Positions 25,171-33,097 of a stretch of DNA of 64,000 nucleotides are shown piece by piece. How positions within the stretch are numbered: position 1 is the stretch's first letter; each line of letters begins with the position of its first letter. The DNA comes from CAYYUA01 sp964542585 (GTDB lineage: Bacteria; Bacteroidota; Bacteroidia; CAILMK01; CAYYUA01), in the NCBI GenBank assembly GCA_964542585.1, contig CAZIUI010000008.1, forward strand, positions 29,480 through 93,479, given 5' to 3'. Both the position numbers and the translations under genes were made by a program. Under the pieces are notes generated by a model, which ran no database searches, was not told where the DNA came from, and was given only the letters and a program-made list of their open reading frames with translations.

Positions 25171-25746
25171 ATGAAAAAAAATTTAATGCTAATCCGGCCC
25201 CTAAAGGTCCTAGCCTGCCTGATCCCGGCACTGATCATGGCTACCGGGTGTGGCAGTGATGATATCAATAACGCTACAACACCGGAAGATCCGCAAGACC
25301 CTGAAAAGCCTCGATTTGCCGATTACCCGGATTATGCTTTTGATACCCTCCCTTCCATAACTTCTTGCTTAAGATGTGTGGATACCCCGGATCACCGGGT
25401 GCTGCGAGACCGGAGCGATCTGGAGCCGATCCAAAACCAAATCGATTTCAGTGAAACTGAAGGCTGTGACAGTGCTGAATTTGTAAGTGCTTTTGATTTT
25501 GAAGCCCACATTTATCTTATTGAAATGGTCAGGGTTGGTGATTGTATCAATTACCTTGCCACTCAGGTTAAGCAGCACCCCGATTCCGATACCTTAACCA
25601 TGTATATTGATTTCGAGGTCCCTGACGGCCCTGAGGGATGTACTGTTGAAAATGAGCGATTTAAGGTTGTGGAGCTTTCGGGTGTGGACCCGGATCAACC
25701 GATCAACTTCTATGGGCGAAAAACAACCCCCTTATGTAGGAAGTAA
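25171..25746 (+). CDS. Cys-containing lipoprotein, unknown family (paralogue A)
   Basis: 191 residues. A lipoprotein signal ends LIMATGC (Cys27), then an acidic Asp/Pro-rich linker (DDINNATTPEDPQDPEKP), and a domain with six further cysteines. The block FDFEAHIYLIEM...VGDC... DTLTMYIDFEV...GC aligns with the same layout in the lipoprotein at 26619 (WDFEQYDYLVYH, VGGC, DTLRMTVEAR, GIC), so the two are diverged paralogues. Both would sit on a membrane facing outward. A TAAGTTTG element at 25024-25031 could be its promoter. I do not recognise the family. The DoxX-like gene follows by 11 bases. Confidence 0.72.
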   Translation: MKKNLMLIRPLKVLACLIPALIMATGCGSDDINNATTPEDPQDPEKPRFADYPDYAFDTLPSITSCLRCVDTPDHRVLRDRSDLEPIQNQIDFSETEGCDSAEFVSAFDFEAHIYLIEMVRVGDCINYLATQVKQHPDSDTLTMYIDFEVPDGPEGCTVENERFKVVELSGVDPDQPINFYGRKTTPLCRK

Positions 25747-25757
25747 CAAATGAGGGC

Positions 25758-26411
25758 ATGGAGCAGCATTCGAAGGCAATGTATCGGGAATACTTTATTC
25801 TGGCAGCCCGCTTCCTTTTAGCCTGGACTTTTATTGAATACGGCATCAGTAAGCTAACCGGCGGCCAATTTGGCATAAGCGAGGCTGAAATGGCACAACC
25901 TGTGGAAGAGCTTAGCCTTTTTAAGCTGGCCTGGTATTTATCCGATCAGCAGCCGTTCAAGGCTTTTATAGGCATTACCCAGATTCTGTGTGGCGGGCTG
26001 CTTATATGGAACAGGACAGCTTTCTTAGGGACTTTTATGTTCATTCCGATTGCATTAGGCATCCTGATTTTTGACCTTACTTACATGCCATATACTTTGG
26101 CCAAAGGTTTTGCCTGGCGGTTTGGTTTTTACTTCTTGTTGGTTTTTTTGATTCTTTGGTATTACCGTTCAATCCTTTTTACGATCTGGCAGGCTGCTCA
26201 AAGCCGGCTAAAGGGGCAAAATCCTTTTCCTTATTGGGCTTATGCCCTGTTGCCAGTTGCAGCCATTGTCCTTGAATTTTTGGGTATTATGCCGCGATTA
26301 CTGGTCCATTTTATTATTGATCCCGCTACCTATACGGATGCCATGTTATCGACTTTAGCCAAGATCCCGGAATACTGGGAAAAATTTGTAGATGCTTATT
26401 TAAACCGCTAA
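25758..26411 (+). CDS. DoxX-like integral membrane protein
   Basis: 217 residues, with about five to six hydrophobic segments (REYFILAARFLLAWTFIEYG, FKAFIGITQILCGGLLIW, LGTFMFIPIALGILIFDL, FGFYFLLVFLILWYY, YWAYALLPVAAIVLEFLG). The first segment followed by GISKLTGGQFG resembles the DoxX/DoxD start, in which a conserved helix pair binds quinones or sulfur-oxidation partners; the family call is moderate. An inner ATG (codon 8) is an equally good start. It lies 11 bases after lipoprotein paralogue A and is followed by paralogue B, suggesting linked function. Confidence 0.6.
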   Translation: MEQHSKAMYREYFILAARFLLAWTFIEYGISKLTGGQFGISEAEMAQPVEELSLFKLAWYLSDQQPFKAFIGITQILCGGLLIWNRTAFLGTFMFIPIALGILIFDLTYMPYTLAKGFAWRFGFYFLLVFLILWYYRSILFTIWQAAQSRLKGQNPFPYWAYALLPVAAIVLEFLGIMPRLLVHFIIDPATYTDAMLSTLAKIPEYWEKFVDAYLNR

Positions 26412-26618
26412 GCAATAGCAAAAAACCGATGATAGCGGAATTCGGATTGATGAATAGCCAAACGGTTAGCTTAGTTAGGGTAGCAATAACCGCAAAGTAC
26501 CATCTACAGCAACGAGGCTGATAAAATCTAAGGCGTGAAAACCGCCTTTATTTTTGCATATGTAACCCTTAAGATAAAAAATCCAACCCCATAATAAATC
26601 AATTAAAAAAGAACCTTT

Positions 26619-27122
26619 ATGCGAGTCAACCAGATACTACCGCTTATGAAAAGCTTGCTGGTTTTGGTTATCGGGCTTATGGGATTGGCAGCCTGTGAAA
26701 AGGACGAACCGGTTGAGCCTAAGCAAGTTCCTGCTAAGGACCTGAGCGACCAATCAAAATGCCTTTTTTTATTAGGCGATATTAATGAGGGCATGGTCTT
26801 CAGCAATCCCCAGCGCTATGACCGCCTGGTGGATTCCATCAACTTTGAAACAAACCCTTTCGCTTGTGAGCCAGCGGATCTGAGAAAGGGATGGGACTTT
26901 GAACAATACGATTACCTGGTGTACCACGCCAATGTCGGAGGCTGTTCTGCTGAATTTAACAGTAGCCTGCAGAAAAGCCGGGATACGTTACGCATGACTG
27001 TTGAAGCCCGAGGCTTTGGCATTTGTGCAACTTTAATCGGCTCTACTGAGGTTTTCCGCATCCCGGCATCCCTGAAGTTTGACGCTGTTTTGTTCAAAAC
27101 GGAGGAGTTCAAAAATGAGTAA
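26619..27122 (+). CDS. Cys-containing lipoprotein, unknown family (paralogue B)
   Basis: 167 residues; a second in-frame ATG at codon 10 (26646) gives a cleaner signal (MKSLLVLVIGLMGLAAC). Lipobox Cys is followed by an acidic, proline-rich linker and a domain with four more cysteines. The WDFEQYDYLVYHANVGGC and DTLRMTVEAR...GIC patterns correspond to paralogue A at 25171. A TATTTTTG element at 26549-26556 may be the -7 box. Function is not recognised; repeated paired cysteines suggest disulfide-stabilised extracytoplasmic folds. Confidence 0.68.
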   Translation: MRVNQILPLMKSLLVLVIGLMGLAACEKDEPVEPKQVPAKDLSDQSKCLFLLGDINEGMVFSNPQRYDRLVDSINFETNPFACEPADLRKGWDFEQYDYLVYHANVGGCSAEFNSSLQKSRDTLRMTVEARGFGICATLIGSTEVFRIPASLKFDAVLFKTEEFKNE

Positions 27123-27268
27123 AAAAACTTGTAAGCCATAAACCTTTCTCTCAATTCCATGACCCTACCTTACAACTTTACTACTACCTTGTTACTACTT
27201 GCTACATTTATTTCAACCACATTTTAACTCCATTTCTCCTCAACCGCTCTGAAACTCTTGATTCTAAG

Positions 27269-28817
27269 TCATTCCTTGATGATTTGCCGGGAATAGGTAT
27301 GGCTCGGGGTTGCCACTTTTAACAGGTAAGCCCCTTTAGCCAAATCGCTTAAATCAAGCGTTATTTCCCCTTTTGCTTGATTAAGGTTTTGTTGGGGTAA
27401 AGCTTTGATGGTTTGGCCGGTTAGGTCCGCAAGGGAGATTTGAGCGTTAGAAGGGTTAGCAACATTTAAGGAAACGGTCGTCTTTGGCCCCGCCGGATTG
27501 GGATAAACGGTTACCGCCGGCTTTGCGCTTAGCTGGCCAATACCAGTACTACCGGTTTTTTCAATTTTATAAAGCTCATTACCCGCTGTAGTATAGTCAG
27601 CAGCGTAATACAAAGCCTGATCCCATTGAGTAATTACTAATCTAAAAGCGGGATTACTTTCCGGGGCAATGGCGGGTGCTACGACAGCCAACGTATCTTT
27701 TTTTGCATCATAGCTCCAAAATTGCCTGCCCATAGGAGACCCATCTACTGCCGTGAAGTAAAGTTTTCCATTGTAAGCAATGAAACGAAAAGGATTACTG
27801 TCTCCGTTGGAATTGATGTCTTTGACCATTTGGGTACCGGCTGTAGTACCATCGGTTGTCCATAGTTCAGATCCATCAGAGCCATTAGCAGCCTCAAAAT
27901 ACAATTGACCATCATAAATGGTCAAAGAAGAAATATTAGCATTGCCATTGGGATTGATGTCTTTGACCATTTGGGTGCCGTTTGTGGTCCCATCGGTCAC
28001 CCATAATTCATAACCATCGGTTCTATTACGAGCTGAAAAATACAACTTGCTATCAAAAGTTGTCATTTCAATAGGGTTACCGTCTCCATTGGTATTGATA
28101 TCCTTGATCATTTGGGTGCCAGAGGTAGTCCCATCGGTCACCCATAGCTCATCTCCATCAGTACCATTGTTAGCCTGGAAATACAACTTACCATCATGAT
28201 TGGCAAATTCATTAGGCCTACCAGCTCCATTTGGGTTGATATCCTTGACTAATTGGGTTCCGGCGGTGGTCCCATCAGTTACCCATAATTCCGATCTGGT
28301 TTTTCGATTAAAAGCGGTAAAATACAATTGACCATCATAAATGGTCAAAGAAGAAATATTAGCATTGCCATTGGGATTGATGTCTTTGACCATTTGGGTA
28401 CCGGCTGTAGTACCATCGGTTGTCCATAGTTCAGATCCATCAGAGCCATTAGCAGCCTCAAAATACAATTGACCATCATAAATGGTCAAAGAAGAAATAT
28501 TAGCATTGCCATTGNNNNNNNNNNNNNNNNNNNNNNNNNNNNNNNNNNNNNNNNNNNNNNNNNNNNNNNNNNNNNNNNNNNNNNNNNNNNNNNNNNNNNN
28601 NNNNNNNNNNNNNNGTAGTCCCATCGGTCACCCATAGCTCATCTCCATCAGTACCATTGTTAGCCTGGAAATACAACTTACCATCATGATTGGCAAATTC
28701 ATTAGGGCTACCATCTCCATTTGGGTTGATATCCTTAACCAGTTCCGGTTCCTGGGCTTGCAGGGAATAGCAACCGAGTAATATTAAAATAAATGTATAA
28801 AAATTAAAATTTTGCAT
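27269..28817 (-). CDS. ELWVTDGT tandem-repeat protein with T9SS type A sorting domain, interrupted by assembly gap
   Basis: A signal peptide (MQNFNFYTFILILLGCYSLQAQ) is followed by 47-residue units of the form NGxxxxxxxxxDGxLYFxAxN...ELWVTDGTTxGTQMVKDINP, typical of hyperactivity-type beta-propeller repeats. At least six full units and a degenerate last one are visible. The C-terminal domain (VTVYPNPAGPKTTVSLNV ... KGAYLLKVATP...RQIIKE) is a T9SS type A sorting signal, so the protein is probably exported across the outer membrane and attached or released. The Ns at 28515-28614 lie inside the gene, and the two halves are in different frames only because the N-run length is arbitrary. Confidence 0.87.
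27821..28735. repeat. 141-bp coding tandem repeats of the ELWVTDGT gene
   Basis: The period is 141 bases (47 codons); for example the same phrase begins at 27821 and 27962. About 118 bases at 27834-27950 recur without visible change at 28398-28514, and the unit near 28125-28245 recurs almost unchanged at 28615-28735. In transcript order the visible units are B, gap, A, A', B, C, A, D. Near-identity of distant units points to recent duplication by recombination, not old repeats. Confidence 0.85.
28515..28614. other. Assembly gap (100 Ns)
   Basis: Exactly 100 Ns, a placeholder for a gap of unknown size. Both flanks are repeat units of the ELWVTDGT gene, so the gap was caused by near-identical tandem repeats. 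Confidence 0.98.
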
Positions 28818-28845
28818 AAAAAGCTTTTTTTTAAGACAGCCGAAT

Positions 28846-28853
28846 CAAAGCTA
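28846..28853 (-). promoter_or_regulatory. -7 element of the ELWVTDGT gene
   Basis: Minus-strand TAGCTTTG matches TAnnTTTG; a TTG at 28881-28879 is 25 bases upstream, slightly far. The leader to the ATG at 28817 would be about 22 bases. Confidence 0.4.
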
Positions 28854-29317
28854 AAAAAATATTTGCTCATAAGTCACTCAATATTAAACGCTTTTGCAAG
28901 TCCTAGCTTAAATATAATCCCGCTTTTCCAGTTTTAAACCCCAATTTCAATAAAATACGGATGCCTACTGCTATCAAACCTGTTTCTATTTTACTTCAAT
29001 AAGGGTTGACTGATAGGGTGTTTGCCTGCAAGTTTTGAATGTTTTTTAATCGTAGTTCATTGTACCCCTTCAATCATAGGAACTTGAACATTCCAACCGT
29101 ATTTCCTTTCTTAGGTGCAAGACACAAGATGGGTACTGAGAATTGATTACTGATTGCTTGTCCGGCCCCTGGCGGATTGAGACGGATTTGAGGCTACAAC
29201 CTTATTTTTATAATATTTCAACCTTATTTCTACTGGATTTTAACGTTAGTTCAATTGTATTACCACCTATTCCTACGTTGATACAGGTTTACAATGGCAT
29301 TTCATTTATTTTGCTAA
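28854..29317. other. Intergenic, no supported gene
   Basis: AT-rich sequence with scattered stops in all frames. A 93-codon frame at 29143-29424 begins here but has no recognisable product, no signal or motif, and overlaps the DUF2207-like remnant. I see no hairpin with a T-run, no tRNA and no repeat. Confidence 0.6.
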
Positions 29318-29319
29318 TC

Positions 29320-29902
29320 AGCACCCCCGACACCCGTAGCGGTAATAGCAACTGCCACTGTGGCTGCAAAAACCGTATTCTTGATTTGGCCCACCGCTGC
29401 CTGGGTATTTTACATACCGTCTAAAAAGTAGGGTTCGGCATTCGGACAAAAGGGCTTCACAGTCATTAGCCATTTGTTTAAGATCAGATTCACTAAGTCC
29501 CAATGCTAAAGCATAGACGAGATACTGGTAAAAAAGGTTTTCAGAAAGGGGTGTCTGATAGTCCTGGTAACGCCTTTCCTTGAGGTAGGTTTTGAAGGCT
29601 TGTCAATCATGGTAAAGCTGTAATCCATGCCTTGTGCGATGAAGAATAAAGAAAGAGGCGATGAAAAAAGGAAGCGTGGCAAATGCCAATATCAGGGTAT
29701 AGGAGGAATAAAGGATACCCGCAATGAGTATGATCAATATGAAGGCACCTGATACGCCAAAACCAATGGTCCGGCCTTTCCGTAAAGTTTGATCAAACCA
29801 TGCGTGTTTGGTCATTGAATTTTTGATCCCAGTAAAACCCTTATTCCTGGCGATTCTGCTAAGGTTGTGGCAATTAATGACTTTTGTAAATATCCAATTC
29901 AA
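29320..29902 (-). pseudogene. DUF2207-like membrane protein remnant (nonsense and probable frameshift)
   Basis: From 29902 the minus strand encodes a 99-codon piece with two hydrophobic segments (GFGVSGAFILIILIAGILY, TLILAFATLPFFIASFFIL) ending RTRHGLQLYHD, then TGA at 29605-29603, then in the same frame QAFKTYLKERRYQDYQTPLS and FYQYLVYALALGLSES. The last part resembles the DUF2207 C-terminal LPYAIALG region. TGG-to-TGA would restore a continuous HDWQAFK. Downstream, a different frame reads FAATVAVAITATGVGGAD and stop, suggesting a second lesion. Only a fragment of the expected protein is present. The family call is tentative. Confidence 0.45.
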
Positions 29903-29923
29903 GTGAAGCAGGAAAAACCATTT

Positions 29924-31095
29924 TAAGTTTTTGCGGTGATAAATGCAGAAAACGAAGTCTCGGAATCCAATGAAAATGATAACATCTTCTTATATCCCCA
30001 TGGCCCTAACATTAAGGTTGCTTGCCAACCAGATTTCGAATTCGCTATGAAATCCCTTTCCAAACCAAAAAAGGAGCATGTAAAGTTGAAGGTTGAAGAA
30101 AAAAATATAGCCAATAAAAATGCGGGTTCCTATTCCATTGGCCTTTATGCAGCCAGGGATAACCGAAACGCTGTGAATAAAAACGGTATTTTAATAGGAG
30201 AAATTTCCAGACCAGGACTCTATGAGTACTGGTATTCCGTTTATGCTAAGGAAACATGCCCCCTATGTCCGAAATAAAATATTAGTAACCCTACCATTTT
30301 GCGGTGGTCATAGATCTTAAAAACCAGGTGGATGATTTCAATGAGTGTGACAATACCTACAACTTTGGCAAAACAATTAAATCCGATTGCCGTGCTGACT
30401 CATATCCGGTACTTAGCACTTCCGTTGATAATAACAAGCCTTCATTCAGTAACAATGGAGATACGCTGGATGTCACTTTATCCATCGCCAATGACAGTGA
30501 TGTTCCCAATCCTTCAACTATTGAGGTCGCCTCTTACCTTTCTAAGGATAAAAACTTAGATACCAGGGCTATAGGCTCTGACATCAAATTGGGGAGTAAA
30601 AAATTTACTCGAACCATTGCTAATGCTAACAACCAGTACAATCAATTGGCTGAGATCAACTTTTGTAAAGAATTATAAAAATTTTATAGCTCATAAAAAA
30701 TAGCGATTACTACTAAGATGTTTTTGTAGACCCCAAAGGAACCGTAATGGATGAATACTTTCCGAATAACGATGGTATACTAAAAAAGAGCCCACATATT
30801 ACGGTTAATACGGATATGGCTCCAACAGGTGTAAATAACTTTTCTGGTACCGAATCGTTTCTGGCGCACCCCAATCCAGTCCAGAACAGGCTTACCCTGG
30901 CGCTTCCTAAGTTTAGCTCAATCCTCCATACAGACCTGCAATCTTTTGACGGAAAGGTGTTAAATAGGAAGGTTGTTAGCTTTAACGAGATCTTTTTTGC
31001 AAATCACTGACCTATCAAAAGGCTTATATCCTATAGTGATCAAGGATGATCAAGCCCATGTAAAAAGCCGGCAGCGGATTGTAAAAACCGATTAG
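29924..31095 (+). pseudogene. CARDB-repeat T9SS-exported protein, multiply disrupted
   Basis: Pieces in successive frames carry the end of CARDB (cell-adhesion-related) Ig-like repeats three times: FAVINAENEVSESNENDN (29930s), FAVVIDLKNQVDDFNECDN (30298) and FVDPKGTVMDEYFPNND (30723). Between them are beta-rich segments such as FSNNGDTLDVTLSIANDSDV. The 3' part has the T9SS type A start FLAHPNPVQNRLTLALP, and after another frameshift DLSKGLYPIVIKDDQA ending IVKTD and TAG at 31093-31095. At least three frame breaks and several stops separate them, and no start or signal peptide remains. It was a surface-displayed adhesion-type protein. Confidence 0.75.
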
Positions 31096-31163
31096 CTTTA
31101 CAGACCTTTTAATGCTTCCTTTTTAATAGCGGTTAGCAGGATTACTCCATAAGCTTAACCCGC

Positions 31164-32794
31164 TTATTGTTTGATTAACATGCCCTGATAGTGCGCTTCA
31201 TTGTTTTGGATTTGGAGGGGATAAATGCCTTTGGGCAAGGATTCCAGGTTTAAGGTTACGCTGGTTTCTCCCGCAGGAATGGTTTGGTCCATTAGGTTTT
31301 TACCGTTGGTATTCATCAGTTGCAGATTGAGAGGCTGTTCATGTTGCCGGGGTAGTTGGATAAAGACGGCATTGTCGGCTGGATTGGGATAAAAGTTGAA
31401 AGGTTTCCCCTCCTTCTTTTCGGATAAGCCGGTGGGGTCATTTTGGATGGGTTTACAATTAAACCCTTGTCGTTCGTAAAAAGCCTGAATAGCTTCCGTT
31501 CGGTCCTTCAATTTACCAACACTCTTCAGGTAGGAAGTGGTATCGTTAGGCGTGCTATCACGGGCAAAGATGAAGGCCATATCCAGGCATTCGGATTCAC
31601 CGGCTGCATAATTGAAAGGGCCGGCAACCCCTATACCCTGGCGGTCGAAGGGATCCGTGTTTTCGCTCCGCTCATGCCATTCACCAGGTTTCTGGGGATC
31701 CCCGAAAAACAAATACCTTGTGGTGTCATCACTGCTTTTATAGCCACTACCCCCCACTGTCATGGGTGTGCTATCTTTCCACATTCCCTTTAAGTAATTG
31801 TAATAATCAAAAGCGGTCTCCGGGTTGCCCGTATCACTTAAATTATTATTGTAAGCTAAAAAACTATTTAATGGCGTATTCAGGAAGGCACCTCCAACAG
31901 CCGGGGGCCTTTCTCCATAAAAGTTAGGCAAGGCATCCTGATTGTTTCCGTTGTAGCCGTAAAATAGATTTCGTTGGGTATCACATCCCGCATAGTCATC
32001 AAATGGAAACCCTACATCAAAATCTGTAAAATTACCAAGAAAAACATCCTGGTAATCGTTATCCGATTGATTACGGATATTGTAGTTGATAAAAACGGTA
32101 TTATTCAATGCCGGATTTTGCGCGCTATCATAGGCATAAAGCATGCCCCGGATTTCTACTTGCATCTTATTGCTGAGATCACCTTCCGGCCTTGTAGCAC
32201 GCTCATCATTCACAATACATAAAATCGCCTTATCCCCGCGGATTTTGGGATAATCCCCGTTTTCGGGATCATATTCCCCATTATCGTTACTATCCACGAA
32301 GGGAGCAGGATGATGGTCGACTCCTAAATTGGGGACTTTTTGGGCCGGCCAGTTCTTGATAATATCAGGCACGGTATAGCCCGCGTCATTGAATTGGGCG
32401 CGATGTTGTTCAATCTTTTCCCGGGTAATGGCCCAAACGCGGTCATACCGGTTGGCAAAAGCTAAGGTGTATTGATCATTTTCCGAAACCGGGCCCGGGG
32501 CAAAATCCGAAGTCCTATTTCCTCCTGGTGTGTCGTATTTAGTCTGTTGGGCAAGGTGAAGTTCATTATCTTCAGTTTTACCCCCAATCCAGATGGTGTT
32601 TTTGAAAATGGCATGAATACCTGAACTTAGTGGTGCTTCAAAAACCGGCTCTTCCCCGTTTTTATTAAAGAATTCCCCATATGCATCCACATTTGCCCGT
32701 ATATTATTTATGGCTAATGAGTCCCTTATTTGACCGTTCACCTTAGGGAGGGTCAAAAAACGAGCATTAGTAAACAAAGTAACCCTTTCTGCAT
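31164..32794 (-). pseudogene. T9SS type A sorted exported protein; signal peptide split from body by a 1-base frameshift
   Basis: The long frame (31164-32777) lacks a signal peptide, but ATG at 32794 starts MQKGLLCLLMLVF in another frame and meets TGA after a run of six T (plus-strand As 32755-32760). Adding one base to the run gives a continuous MQKGLLCLLMLVFLTLPKV followed by NGQ, a textbook signal peptide, joined to IRDSLAINNIRANVDAYG. The 530-residue body has the common Bacteroidota pattern of GIHAIFKNTIWIGG and DFAPGPVS, then VDSNDNGEYDPENGDYP, and ends with a T9SS domain (FNFYPNPADNAVFIQLP ... GMLIKQ). If the missing base is a sequencing error the gene is intact. Confidence 0.8.
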
Positions 32795-32815
32795 AATTCT
32801 GGTTTTTAGTTTAAT

Positions 32816-32823
32816 CAAATATA
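32816..32823 (-). promoter_or_regulatory. -7 element upstream of the frameshifted T9SS gene
   Basis: Minus-strand TATATTTG fits TAnnTTTG. It places a transcript start near 32809, just ahead of the ATG at 32794, and so supports that start for the intended protein. No TTG is seen at the usual distance. Confidence 0.35.
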
Positions 32824-33097
32824 AGATGACGCTTGCTGATCGAAAATAAAACCTGTTTTATGAAGTATGCAGCAAGCCTTGTTAGGATGGGCTGTTTACA
32901 TTCACCTTGACCAAAATTGCTTAGCAGTTGTGTTTTTGAGATGCCAAGGTTTCGGTTAACAACGGCCTATAGGAGGCCAAAAAGGAACCGGTTGGTTTTA
33001 GCTGCATTACTTTGGTAAAAATTTGTACCTTCATCCCTAAACAAAACGGGAATGCCTGCTTTTTGCTTGAAAGGAGTAAACAAAAGGAAACTATTGT

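Noticed and set aside
27821..28735. Regular repeats that might be a CRISPR array
   Set aside because: Period is 141 bases, in frame, and encodes a continuous protein; no short direct repeats with unique spacers.
29143..29424. 93-codon plus-strand frame
   Set aside because: No domain, no signal, and overlaps the in-frame remnant on the other strand.
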